Source: Gemmatimonadales bacterium UBA1120 (GTDB lineage Bacteria; Gemmatimonadota; Gemmatimonadetes; Longimicrobiales; Gaopeijiaceae). From it: a stretch of DNA of 29,961 bases. The position numbers and the translations under genes were made by a program. Below are positions 16,125 to 24,838 of the stretch, piece after piece. Positions within the stretch are counted from its first letter, which is position 1. Every line of letters starts with the position of its first letter. The DNA lies in the NCBI GenBank assembly GCA_002313925.1, contig DCAZ01000008.1, forward strand, positions 1 through 29,961, read 5' to 3'. A model generated the notes under the pieces. It worked only from the letters and a program-made list of their open reading frames with translations, was not told the DNA's origin and did no database searches.

Positions 16125-16754
16125 TCAGCTGACATCGCTTCCGTGAGATCTAGCTATCGTCCTCCGACGTTTTTCCAGCCAGCCAGGTATGCGATAGATC
16201 AGTAGTACGCTCAAGCAGAACGCGAGGAGCAGCGGGAGGCGCACGTCAGCTTTCACCAGCCAATAGTAGTGAATGACCCCAAGGGTAGTGGCCAAGTAGA
16301 TACCTCGATGGATTTTAGTCCAACGAATCCCCAGACGACGCATCCAACCCTTTGTTGAAGTGAGCGCCAATGGAATGAGTGTGACAAAAGCGGAGAACCC
16401 GACAGTGATATAAGGCCTCTCAATGATGTCTTCGACCATCCATCTCCAATTGAAGACCTGATCAAAAACAAACCAGATATTGAAATGGATGAGAGCATAG
16501 AAGAACGCAAATAAGCCAAGAGGGCGACGGAGCCTAATAGCTACATTCCACCCAGTTATCCGACGCAGGGGGGTGACCGAAAGTGTTACTAAGAGCAAGA
16601 CAAGCGTGGTCATGCCCGTGATGTGAGTTAGGGTTTCGACTGGATTGGCCCCTAACCAGTTGAGAAATAGTCCAGCTACGAGCCAGGCACCTGGACTGAG
16701 GGCTGCAACCCAAATCAGCATCTTGCACACCAAAATCCTGTGCTTTTGGATCAT
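16125..16754 (-). CDS. msrQ: MsrQ, membrane heme partner of periplasmic methionine sulfoxide reductase
   Basis: A protein of about 209 residues with six hydrophobic helices of the ferric-reductase-like family. Candidate heme histidines lie in THITGM, ALIHFNIWF, and HRGIYLATTLGVIHYYW. MsrQ (YedZ) takes electrons from quinones or flavin reductase and gives them to MsrP. I chose the ATG at 16754, which gives a length close to Escherichia coli MsrQ and starts at a natural cytoplasmic tail. The longer frame from 16844 would overlap msrP by 62 bases and adds sequence with no family match. It lies 28 bases after msrP on the same strand, the usual operon order. Confidence 0.93.
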   Translation of the reverse strand: MIQKHRILVCKMLIWVAALSPGAWLVAGLFLNWLGANPVETLTHITGMTTLVLLLVTLSVTPLRRITGWNVAIRLRRPLGLFAFFYALIHFNIWFVFDQVFNWRWMVEDIIERPYITVGFSAFVTLIPLALTSTKGWMRRLGIRWTKIHRGIYLATTLGVIHYYWLVKADVRLPLLLAFCLSVLLIYRIPGWLEKRRRTIARSHGSDVS

Positions 16755-16782
16755 GGTGTTCGAACCGAGGTTTGAGTGAGGG

Positions 16783-17745
16783 TTACTTCCAGCGGTGAAG
16801 GTCCATCCCTGCGTAAAGTTGAGAAACCTCTTCGCCATAGCCATTGAACATCAGGGTTTCGTGACTCTTAAATAGTGACGGCAGCCGTCGCTCTCGGGCC
16901 TGACTCCACCTCGGGTGAGATACCTCCGGATTCACATTTGAATAGAAGCCATACTCAAAGGAGTTGGCCATCTTCCATGTATTCGTCGGCATCTCTTCTA
17001 CAAATTCAATTTTTACGATCGACTTAATTCCCTTGAAACCGTACTTCCAAGGTACGATGAGGCGGAGTGGCGCTCCGTTTTGATTGGGGAGTTCCGTGCC
17101 GTACACCCCAGTCACCAGAGTCGTGAGTGGATGCATCGCCTCGTCTATCCGGAGTCCTTCGACATAGGGCCAAGGTAGCACCCCCGTTTTTTGGTAAGGC
17201 ATTTGTTCAGGTCGGTGAACTGTTTCAAAGCGAACAAACTTTGCGTTACTGGTCGGCTCTACTCTTTTGATCAGATCAGCGAGGGGAAAGCCATGCCACG
17301 GGATGACCATCGACCAAGCCTCAACACAACGAAGGCGGTAGATCCGATCCTCCATTGTAACCGGAGCCAAAATATCATCGAGCTCATAGTTACCCGGCTT
17401 GTTGACGTGCCCCTCAATTGAAACTGTCCAAGGCTGAGGTTCAAATTCACTCGAATTTCGCGAGGGATCCCTTTTGTCTGTTCCAAACTCGTAGAAATTG
17501 TTGTAGGTCGTAATGTCGCGGTAAGAATTGAGATCCTCTCCAAGCTCTGACTTGAGGTTCCGAAAACGGGGAGGAATCTCCTGTGATTGTCCGGCTACTT
17601 CATTAGTCGAAGTAGTGCCACTGAGCGCCAATGTCGCTAAGCCGAGGCCAGCATCTCGAATAAACCGTCTACGCCCTAAGTAAATTTCTGGGGGTGTTAT
17701 CTCCGAGGATGAAATATCGGATGCCTTTTTCGACCGAATGATCAT
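16783..17745 (-). CDS. msrP: MsrP, periplasmic molybdopterin methionine sulfoxide reductase subunit
   Basis: A 320-residue protein very similar to Escherichia coli MsrP (YedY). GRRRFIRDAGLGLATLALSG (24-43) is a twin-arginine signal. YNNFYEFGTDK (81-91), RLRCVEAWSMVIPW (137-150, with C140 as Mo ligand), PTSNAKFVRFET, YVEGLRIDEAMHPL and NGAPLRLIVPWKYGFKGIKS are diagnostic. It reduces methionine sulfoxide in periplasmic proteins with electrons from MsrQ, whose gene follows. The ATG at 17745 is preceded by a G-rich GGGGGGA site; an upstream in-frame start at 17892 would run 49 residues through a leader hairpin and is rejected. The 239-base gap upstream contains a hairpin with T-tract pointing toward this gene. 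Confidence 0.96.
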   Translation of the reverse strand: MIIRSKKASDISSSEITPPEIYLGRRRFIRDAGLGLATLALSGTTSTNEVAGQSQEIPPRFRNLKSELGEDLNSYRDITTYNNFYEFGTDKRDPSRNSSEFEPQPWTVSIEGHVNKPGNYELDDILAPVTMEDRIYRLRCVEAWSMVIPWHGFPLADLIKRVEPTSNAKFVRFETVHRPEQMPYQKTGVLPWPYVEGLRIDEAMHPLTTLVTGVYGTELPNQNGAPLRLIVPWKYGFKGIKSIVKIEFVEEMPTNTWKMANSFEYGFYSNVNPEVSHPRWSQARERRLPSLFKSHETLMFNGYGEEVSQLYAGMDLHRWK

Positions 17746-17774
17746 GAGTGGTCCCCCCGTAGCAGCTAACCCAC

Positions 17775-17803
17775 TAAACAGTGCGTTTGATTGACAATAT
17801 AAA
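17775..17803 (+). promoter_or_regulatory. Candidate promoter for the BNR protein gene
   Basis: TAAACA (17775-17780) and TATAAA (17798-17803) are separated by exactly 17 bases and resemble -35 and -10 elements on the plus strand. Transcription would begin near 17810, giving a leader of about 175 bases that contains the hairpin at 17844-17862. Confidence 0.35.
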
Positions 17804-17843
17804 GATGGGGCACGCTCACGCCTACGAAAAGCCAAAAACAATT

Positions 17844-17862
17844 GAGGGGCCCCACACCCCTC
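17844..17862 (-). terminator. Terminator-like hairpin upstream of msrP (minus strand)
   Basis: GAGGGG and CCCCTC form a 6-base GC-rich stem (17844-17849 with 17857-17862) around a seven-base loop. Read on the minus strand the stem is followed by AATTGTTTTT, the layout of an intrinsic terminator. It lies about 100 bases before the msrP start, so it could act as an attenuator or block transcription entering from the right. Confidence 0.4.
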
Positions 17863-17984
17863 GGTCCGCAGAAGTTCAGACAGTAGAACCAAGCAGCTTG
17901 CTTTCTCACGTAATGTGTCTCCTCTACCTTTGCTGGCCCCTCGCTATACGACCTATACCCTAACCAAATTTCCCGGAGTCGGGC

Positions 17985-20900
17985 ATGCTTTGTTCAGCGG
18001 ACCATTATCCACGCTTCGTCGCGTTTTTAAGCACCTTTGTGGTTAGTAGCATGAGCGTTTCAGAAACACACGCTATGCAGAGCCTTCAGGATCTTCCGAC
18101 AGGATTTTTCGAGAGCTCGGATTTCCGATATGTAGGCCCAGTAGGGAATCGGGTTAGCGCGGTCGTGGGTGAGCCTGGGAATCCAAACGTCTATTACCTT
18201 GGAGCAGCTTCGGGCGGAGTCTTCAAGAGTGAGGACGGGGGTCATTCATGGAGCCCACTTTTTGATGACCAAGAGGCCCAATCAATCGGGGCACTGGCAA
18301 TCGCCCCTTCTGATCCGAATGTGGTTTGGGCCGGGACTGGTGAAGCGTTCATTAGATCAAATGTATCAATCGGGAATGGTGTATACCGCTCAACCGACGG
18401 AGGAGAACATTGGGCACATGTCGGACTGTCCGAGAGCGGACGCATCGGTCGTATTGTCGTACATCCCGAGGACCCCGACATCGCCTTTGTTGCAGCTGCT
18501 GGTCATATGTACGGACCCCAAGAGCAACGTGGGTTGTTCAAAACAATCGATGGAGGTGTGACTTGGGAGCGCACCCTCTTCTCAGGTGAAAACTCAGGCG
18601 CGATTGATGTCGTCATGAATCCGGCCAATCCGAGGATTATGTTTGCTGCCACATGGCAGATGCAGATGTGGACATGGGGACGTGAGAGTGGGGGTGAGGA
18701 GAGTGGGCTCTGGATGAGTCGAGACGGTGGCGATAACTGGGAGAGATTGGAAGGCAATGGTCTCCCAAGAGGAACTTTAGGGAAGATAGGGTTAGGGATG
18801 TCCCCTGCAGATCCGGACCGTGTTTATGCTCTCATCGAGACAAATTCGAATCGTGAATACGAGCCCTTAGTGGATCACGAAGGTACGCTCTGGCGTTCGG
18901 ATGATGGAGGTGGTTCTTGGCGGATGGTAAACGGTGACCATGCACTCGCCCAACGGCCCCTGTACTACAGCCGATTACATGCTGCTCCGGACGATGCTGA
19001 TGAAGTTCATTTCATGTCTACCCAGCATACGAGATCACTTGATGGCGGGATCACCTTTAGCAGTGAGGGAGGGGGGGATAACCACGACATGTGGATTGAC
19101 CCCTTGGCCCCTGATCGCATGATAGTTGGAAATGACCAGGGCGTGAAGATTTCCACGAACAGGGGTCGGACTTGGTATCGGCCATTGCTGCCCATCGCGC
19201 AAATGTACCATGTCTATACGGATACTAAGGTGCCCTACAATCTCTTCGGGAATAGACAGGACGGACCCTCGACGATGGGGCCTTCTAATACCCTATCTGG
19301 AGGTTCAATTCCCATCGGTGCTTGGGGATCAATTGGGGGATGTGAATCGGGATTTGCCGTGCCGGACACAGTTACGAATGACGTAGTCTGGTCTGGTTGC
19401 TACGAAGGTATTCTCGATCGACATGAAATTTCTACTGGAATCACACGTACTGTAAGTGTATGGCCAGACAATCCAGAGGGTTGGCCTGCTAATCGGGTAA
19501 GGTATCGATTCCAGTGGACTTTCCCGGTACATATTTCTCCACACGACCACGAGATGGTTTATGCTGGTAGTCAGCACGTACATATGACTACTGATGGCGG
19601 GCAAAGCTGGAGCGTGATCAGTCCTGACCTGACTCGGAATGATACGACCAAGCAGCAGCAGACTGGTGGACTTACCACCGAAGACGTGAGCCCGGTTTAC
19701 GCATCTGTGCTTTTCGCTATAGCAGAATCACCGATAGACCGGGGGCTGATTTGGACCGGATCGAACGACGGGCTCGTACACCTGACTCGCGATGGCGGTG
19801 ACACATGGGAAAACGTGACCCAAAACATTCCGGACCTACCCCCTTGGGGAACCGTGAGCAACATAGAACCTTCCCGTTTCGACGCTGGAGTTGCCTACCT
19901 GACAGTCGACTTTCACCAGCTGGGAAACACTGAGCCCTTTGTCTACAAGACCGAAGATTATGGACGGTCATGGCGGGCTCTAGCAGGTGACATACCGCGA
20001 AGTGTGTTCAGCTATGCTCATGTGGTCCGAGAGGATCCGACTCGCCCCGGCCTCCTATACCTGGGAACGGAAAATTCTGTTCTTGTGTCATTCGATGATG
20101 GGATATCTTGGATCCCCCTCCAGGGCGATCTACCACATGCGCCTGCTTACTGGATGACAGTACAAACGCACTTCAATGACTTAGTTGTAGCAACGTACGG
20201 AAGGGGATTCTGGATTCTGGATGACATCACCCCTATTCAGCAGCTCACAGATCAAGTGTTAGCCAGTGACTTTCATCTCTTCCAGCCAAGGCCTGCGTAC
20301 AGGTTCCTACCGCGTGAGGGAAAGAATAGTCAGCCGGATGATCCTGCTGCTGGGGAAAATCCCACTTCTGGTGCGTCACTCAACTTTTATCTTGGCCAAG
20401 GTACTGAAAGCCGTGCCCAGATAATCATAACCACTGAATCAGGTGAGCACGTCCGGACGCTATCTACTACAGGTACTGGCGGTCTAAACCGTGTGTTTTG
20501 GGACCTGCGCTATGAGTCGTCTAGCGCACCTCGTCTGCGGACGAGTCCACTCGAGCACAGCCACCGGGAAGTTGGCCCCTCAGGTTGGAGGCCTCCTCCT
20601 GATGGTGGAGTGGTCCGCCCACTTGCTGTCCCAGGACTTTACCGAGTAACCCTCGTACTTGCGGGGCACGAAGAGCAATCCGTGTGGCTTGAGGTACTCC
20701 AAGACCCTGAATCAAGTGCGAGCGCTTCAGATATGGAGGCCCAGCTCAACCTACAACTGGAATTACGAGAATTAAGTGATTCGACCGGTGCACTTATCGA
20801 TCGCATCGAGTGGACAAGGAAAAGCCTAGAAGACCTAAAGGACCGGCTGGCTGGAGATCCTGGTTACAGTGACATTGTGAGCGCGGGAGAAATATTGGAC

Positions 20901-21191
20901 CAGCTCTTAATTGAGCTAGAGATGAGATTATTTGACCTCCGTTTAACCGGTGGCTCAGCACGGCAGGACACCATCCGCTGGCCACGTCAACTGTGGGCTA
21001 AACTTTCCAGTTTGAGTGGGTACTCATCTGGTTCAGATAATCGTCCTACCGACCAGATGTTCGAGATCCGTACTATCTACAGACAGCGTGTTACGGACAG
21101 TTTGCTGCGTTGGGCTGAAATTGCTGCATCTGACTTGGCGAGGTTTAATCAGGTCCTGGCTGAACAGGGCCTACCACCGATTATCTCATAG
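17985..21191 (+). CDS. Large secreted Asp-box (BNR / VPS10-like) beta-propeller protein
   Basis: A 1068-residue protein with an N-terminal hydrophobic segment (about residues 10-30) ending near ETHA, so it is exported. The first 750 residues carry about eleven Asp-box repeats of the form S-x-D-G-G-x-x-W, for example SEDGGHSW, STDGGEHW, TIDGGVTW, SRDGGDNW, SDDGGGSW, TTDGGQSW, TRDGGDTW and TEDYGRSW. They form one or two sortilin-like beta-propellers that are often labelled glycosyl hydrolase without proof. The block ATYGRGFWILDD follows, then an immunoglobulin-like region and an alpha-helical C-terminus (about 890-1065) of possible coiled-coil character. No catalytic residues can be assigned. 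Start is ATG at 17985; an internal ATG at codon 24 is less likely. Convergent with the next gene. Confidence 0.85.
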   Translation: MLCSADHYPRFVAFLSTFVVSSMSVSETHAMQSLQDLPTGFFESSDFRYVGPVGNRVSAVVGEPGNPNVYYLGAASGGVFKSEDGGHSWSPLFDDQEAQSIGALAIAPSDPNVVWAGTGEAFIRSNVSIGNGVYRSTDGGEHWAHVGLSESGRIGRIVVHPEDPDIAFVAAAGHMYGPQEQRGLFKTIDGGVTWERTLFSGENSGAIDVVMNPANPRIMFAATWQMQMWTWGRESGGEESGLWMSRDGGDNWERLEGNGLPRGTLGKIGLGMSPADPDRVYALIETNSNREYEPLVDHEGTLWRSDDGGGSWRMVNGDHALAQRPLYYSRLHAAPDDADEVHFMSTQHTRSLDGGITFSSEGGGDNHDMWIDPLAPDRMIVGNDQGVKISTNRGRTWYRPLLPIAQMYHVYTDTKVPYNLFGNRQDGPSTMGPSNTLSGGSIPIGAWGSIGGCESGFAVPDTVTNDVVWSGCYEGILDRHEISTGITRTVSVWPDNPEGWPANRVRYRFQWTFPVHISPHDHEMVYAGSQHVHMTTDGGQSWSVISPDLTRNDTTKQQQTGGLTTEDVSPVYASVLFAIAESPIDRGLIWTGSNDGLVHLTRDGGDTWENVTQNIPDLPPWGTVSNIEPSRFDAGVAYLTVDFHQLGNTEPFVYKTEDYGRSWRALAGDIPRSVFSYAHVVREDPTRPGLLYLGTENSVLVSFDDGISWIPLQGDLPHAPAYWMTVQTHFNDLVVATYGRGFWILDDITPIQQLTDQVLASDFHLFQPRPAYRFLPREGKNSQPDDPAAGENPTSGASLNFYLGQGTESRAQIIITTESGEHVRTLSTTGTGGLNRVFWDLRYESSSAPRLRTSPLEHSHREVGPSGWRPPPDGGVVRPLAVPGLYRVTLVLAGHEEQSVWLEVLQDPESSASASDMEAQLNLQLELRELSDSTGALIDRIEWTRKSLEDLKDRLAGDPGYSDIVSAGEILDQLLIELEMRLFDLRLTGGSARQDTIRWPRQLWAKLSSLSGYSSGSDNRPTDQMFEIRTIYRQRVTDSLLRWAEIAASDLARFNQVLAEQGLPPIIS

Positions 21192-21196
21192 TCTAA

Positions 21197-21214
21197 AGGA
21201 GAACTAGTTCACCT
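21197..21214. repeat. Imperfect palindrome between convergent genes
   Basis: AGGAGAACTAGTTCACCT is symmetric except for an A/A mismatch in each arm, with GAACTAGTTC as a perfect 10-base core. It lies in the 34-base gap between the BNR gene and the exported PLP enzyme gene. No T-run follows on either strand; function unclear. Confidence 0.4.
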
Positions 21215-21225
21215 TGCCGATAGAC

Positions 21226-22533
21226 CTACGAGGGCAGGCCTCTCCTAGCGACTCCATCAACTGCGTCGATGAACCGGTCTAACTCATGAAGCGTCGTATA
21301 GACGCTCGGGCTGACCCGGAGTCCTTGGAATTCAGAGTGATTGATCGCAACACTTATGATCCTATGATCATTCCATAGGTAATCTCGGAGATCATTAGTC
21401 TCGACCCCCTCAACCTGCACACAAGCGATTCCGCAAGCGAAACCGGGCTTAAGACTTGTATGAAGTCGCACATTGTCATTCTGAAGAAGTTGTTCAGCCC
21501 AATAATCCCTGAGGTATATCAATCGCTCTTCTTTCCGCTTCGGTCCTAATCCCTGATGGAATGTGAGCGCTTCTCCTATAGCCAGGTAATTAGCTGCAGG
21601 GTGCGTCCCGATCTCTTCGAACTTCCGGATATCGGTATCCATCCGCTCAGGTGCTGCCATTAATGGCCATATATCTGGAATCTTCTCACGTCGTACGTAA
21701 AGCAATCCGGTCCCGTGAGGTGCAAAGAGCCATTTATGAAGGCTAGTTGAATAGTTATCCACATCTAACTCAGCCAGTGAAAAGTCAAAGTGAGCTAGTG
21801 CGTGTGCACCATCGATGATTAATGGGATACCATGCTGCCGAGCCAGTGCATTCAACTCGGTGACCGGCAAAATTTGACCGGTAAGGTTGATCATGTGACA
21901 GGCTAGGATCGCCCTTGTGCGAGGCGTGATCGCTTCCGCAAATAGCCGGACTATCTCCTTCGGATCTTCAGCTGGTACTGGAATCTGAATTTGATTGAGC
22001 ACGATCCCTTCCCGTCGGACACGCTGCCTGAAGGTCGTAATCATGCGACCGTAATCCTGCGTTGTAGTTAGGACTTCATCGCCACGTTGCAGGTCGATTC
22101 CAAACTGCATTGTCTGCAAACTCTCAGAGGAGTTTCTAGTGAACGCGATTTCTTCTGTATCGACTCCCCATTGTCGTGCCATTCGGGCACGTACGCCTTC
22201 CCGCTGAGGTTCAAGCACCTGCCACATAGTGTACGTAGGTGCCAGGTTAGAGAAATCCAAGTGCCTCTTCATTGCATCCTGTACCAAGGATGGAGCAGGA
22301 CTTACACCACCGTTATTGAGGTTGACCAAAGTGCGGTCGACCGTGAAAGCTTGAGCAACCTCAAACCAGAAGTCCTCATCACCTGCTAGTGCCGAAGCGG
22401 TCCCGGGATGCTTGCGTAGGTTTTCCGCGATGTCGTGGGCCATTGCACGTAGCTCTACCGGTCGAATTGATAAGCCCAGGGCCGCTGCTGCTGGGACTGA
22501 GACCGTACCCAAGAAACTCCGACGGCTTTGCAT
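21226..22533 (-). CDS. Tat-exported class V aminotransferase-fold PLP enzyme
   Basis: A 435-residue fold-type I PLP protein. The N-terminus MQSRRSFLGT followed by VSVPAAAALGLS is a twin-arginine signal, so the holoenzyme should be exported. NLNNGGVSPAP (71-81) is the N-terminal substrate loop typical of the isopenicillin N epimerase-like group, FTRNSSESLQ binds phosphate, DGAHALAHF (241-249) has the Asp that pairs with the PLP ring nitrogen, and STSLHKWLFAPHGTG (262-276) holds the Schiff-base lysine K267. It could be an epimerase, cysteine desulfurase-like lyase or aminotransferase; the substrate is unknown. The start is strongly supported by GGAGG at 22538-22542 on this strand. It is divergent from the TonB receptor gene. 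Confidence 0.88.
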   Translation of the reverse strand: MQSRRSFLGTVSVPAAAALGLSIRPVELRAMAHDIAENLRKHPGTASALAGDEDFWFEVAQAFTVDRTLVNLNNGGVSPAPSLVQDAMKRHLDFSNLAPTYTMWQVLEPQREGVRARMARQWGVDTEEIAFTRNSSESLQTMQFGIDLQRGDEVLTTTQDYGRMITTFRQRVRREGIVLNQIQIPVPAEDPKEIVRLFAEAITPRTRAILACHMINLTGQILPVTELNALARQHGIPLIIDGAHALAHFDFSLAELDVDNYSTSLHKWLFAPHGTGLLYVRREKIPDIWPLMAAPERMDTDIRKFEEIGTHPAANYLAIGEALTFHQGLGPKRKEERLIYLRDYWAEQLLQNDNVRLHTSLKPGFACGIACVQVEGVETNDLRDYLWNDHRIISVAINHSEFQGLRVSPSVYTTLHELDRFIDAVDGVARRGLPS

Positions 22534-22537
22534 AGTT

Positions 22538-22542
22538 CCTCC
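22538..22542 (-). promoter_or_regulatory. Ribosome binding site of the exported PLP enzyme
   Basis: GGAGG on the minus strand ends four bases before the ATG at 22533. It confirms that the twin-arginine signal is translated. Few genes in this window have so good a site. Confidence 0.7.
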
Positions 22543-22741
22543 GAGAACTTGATCAATTTACTTCACGATATTGTGAGAGGGCGACTCTGTCCAACACTTC
22601 TTATCACAAGAAAGAACTGCGTTGTCATACAGAGCTGCATCTCTGGTAGATGTTTAGCGACTCTAAACTAAGCCGGAACAATCAGGGCGATGTGCCATAC
22701 TGATGGTTCGTGATGGGAAGTATTACTCTGAACCAGCGTTC

Positions 22742-24805
22742 ATGCGAATTTGTCATAAACTTGTCCTGCTCATCTGTATCTGGCTTCCATTTGCTGGGGC
22801 AGCCCAAGATGTCCGAGACACGATCCAAGTCGATTCATCCATCGTTTCGATTGGATATGACCTGCCGGGTATAACTGTCCGAGTTGCCCGTCCTGTGCTC
22901 ACAACAGGAGGGGCGAGCGCAGTGATCCTCGAACTCGACTCCTTGGGTGCCTTGCCAGCTCCTTCTATGGAAGAAGTCCTTCGGGCGATGCCCCTGATTG
23001 TGGTTCGGAAGAATAGTCGTGGCGAATCGCAACCAACACTCAGAGGTTCTAAAGAACGGCAAATTGGAGTATTCATCGATGGGGTTCCTATTACCATTGG
23101 CTGGGACCACAGGAGTGACATGTCGATTGTCCCCATGACTGGGGCTCAAAGTGTCAGGGTGGTGAGAGGTTCGTCGTCAGTCCTGCACGGACCTAATACG
23201 ATTGGTGGAGTCATAGAGGTAGATATTGCTCGCGGTCCCTCGCGCCCTGACCCGGAAGCATCGGTATCGATCGCACTTTCACTGGAGGAGACCGGCGGGA
23301 CGAGTTTGTCAGCTGCTACGGCAAGAAGGATTGAGATAGGGAATGCTCACCTTATGGTCAGAGCTGGGGCCGGGCACCGGGCCAATAAAGGGGTACCTCT
23401 GCCCTCAGCGGCTAGTGAAGATACAGAGCTTCGTAGCGAGTACTTGGCAGACCTTGACGGGCTGAGGTTGAATAGTGACTCGCGTCGTTCAGACGGCTAT
23501 CTCGCTGCTCGTTATATGAACGAAGGTGGTGGATGGGCGGCCTTGACCACCTCAGTCTATGACCTTGACCGGGGAGTGCCGCCAGAAGCCCACCAGGATA
23601 GTCCTAGATTCTGGAGGTATCCTGAGCAGAACCGTGTTTTGGTTGCCCTCTCAGGAGGAAGTGGGGAGCAGGAGACAAACGGTGGCGTCAGAAGTTTCGA
23701 GTTTAGCTTCGGACTCGACGCGGGTTCGAGTCAAATCGACCGATATGAAACGGAGTCTTTTAGCACGGTGAATGGAGGAGAGGAAGCCGATGATCGGACG
23801 ATCACGCTTCGTGCAAAAGGAGATCACACTCTAGGTACGCGTGGGGATTTACGTTCAGCCTTCACTTTTTCCCGAGTGGGAAGGGATGAGGTCTTGAATG
23901 GAGGCAACGTTGCGAGCTACCGGCAGCGTCTATGGGGTTTTGGAATAGAATCAGAGTGGAGAATTGGTAATCGAGATGCGACTCGATTTTCCTTAGGAGC
24001 AGCCCTTGATGGGAGCGATACTCCCAAGAGCGGTGACAAGCCCCCATTGAACGGACTCAGTGATTTTGGATTTCGTGCAGGCATCAGTTCGTTAATTCAA
24101 CCCGGACTTGTCTTACATGCCAATTTCAGTCGCAGATCCCGGTTCCCGTCACTCAGAGAACTGTATTCGGAAGCGTTAGGACGATTCGTACCGAACCCAA
24201 ACCTCGGAGTGGAAACCCTATTTGGTTCGGAGGCCGGGATGACTCTCGGTGCCAATAACTCGTCCATCCAAGTGGTGGGATTTTATCAACGCCTAAAGAA
24301 TGGCATTGTGCGGTCATCCGTCGTAGGAATCGATGGTATTCCTAGGTTCAAACGCATTAATCATGAACGAATCAAGAGTCTTGGGTTGGAGTTTCTCGCG
24401 GTTCGTACGATAGGCCTAGCAACACTCTCTGGGGATGTAACGATTCAGGACGTAACTGGTATTGATCAGGATGGAGCACGCGTACAACTGGAGTATGAGC
24501 CGATCATTATTGGCCGAGTGGGATTGGAAACCCCTTTGGGAGATGTTTTTCGTGCTTCAGGTAATCTGCGTGTTATGGGTAGCCAGATGTGCGAGAATCC
24601 AGAAATAGGCGGCCTCCAGAATTTGCCTAACAGCGGGATGCTTGACCTGCGATTACGCGGTTTCTTTAGGCTTCATTCAGGCTCGAACTTGGCTCGCGTA
24701 GAGGCAGGGGTAGGCCTGAGGAATGCTACTGACGCTTCTGTTTACGACCAATGCGGACTCCCGCAGCCGGGTCGTACCTTCCAGATTCAGATACGTTTGT
24801 GGTGA
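22742..24805 (+). CDS. TonB-dependent outer-membrane receptor
   Basis: A protein of about 687 residues. The signal peptide MRICHKLVLLICIWLPFAGA is followed by a mature start at AQD. A plug domain follows (roughly residues 57-165), with LRGSKERQIGVFIDGVPI, VRVVRGSSSVLHGPNTIGGVIEV, and then a barrel of many alternating strands that ends in FQIQIRLW with a terminal aromatic residue, the usual outer-membrane insertion signal. TonB receptors import siderophores, vitamin B12, metals or glycans; the ligand cannot be told here. An upstream in-frame ATG at 22703 adds 13 residues, including acidic ones ahead of the signal, and I prefer 22742, though neither has a good ribosome binding site. No cobalamin riboswitch is visible upstream. 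RNase Z follows after 33 bases. Confidence 0.92.
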   Translation: MRICHKLVLLICIWLPFAGAAQDVRDTIQVDSSIVSIGYDLPGITVRVARPVLTTGGASAVILELDSLGALPAPSMEEVLRAMPLIVVRKNSRGESQPTLRGSKERQIGVFIDGVPITIGWDHRSDMSIVPMTGAQSVRVVRGSSSVLHGPNTIGGVIEVDIARGPSRPDPEASVSIALSLEETGGTSLSAATARRIEIGNAHLMVRAGAGHRANKGVPLPSAASEDTELRSEYLADLDGLRLNSDSRRSDGYLAARYMNEGGGWAALTTSVYDLDRGVPPEAHQDSPRFWRYPEQNRVLVALSGGSGEQETNGGVRSFEFSFGLDAGSSQIDRYETESFSTVNGGEEADDRTITLRAKGDHTLGTRGDLRSAFTFSRVGRDEVLNGGNVASYRQRLWGFGIESEWRIGNRDATRFSLGAALDGSDTPKSGDKPPLNGLSDFGFRAGISSLIQPGLVLHANFSRRSRFPSLRELYSEALGRFVPNPNLGVETLFGSEAGMTLGANNSSIQVVGFYQRLKNGIVRSSVVGIDGIPRFKRINHERIKSLGLEFLAVRTIGLATLSGDVTIQDVTGIDQDGARVQLEYEPIIIGRVGLETPLGDVFRASGNLRVMGSQMCENPEIGGLQNLPNSGMLDLRLRGFFRLHSGSNLARVEAGVGLRNATDASVYDQCGLPQPGRTFQIQIRLW

Positions 24806-24838
24806 ACACTATACTTTGAGCCCTTTAAATCTGATTCA

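Noticed and set aside
16755..16844. 30-residue N-terminal extension of MsrQ overlapping msrP
   Set aside because: No family resemblance, and it overlaps the msrP end by 62 bases; ATG 16754 gives the normal length.
17746..17892. 49-residue N-terminal extension of MsrP
   Set aside because: It would place the twin-arginine motif deep inside the protein and read through a hairpin; ATG 17745 gives the family-like N-terminus.
22534..22741. Cobalamin or other riboswitch upstream of the TonB receptor
   Set aside because: The gap is short and I see no B12-box-like conserved core or extended stem.
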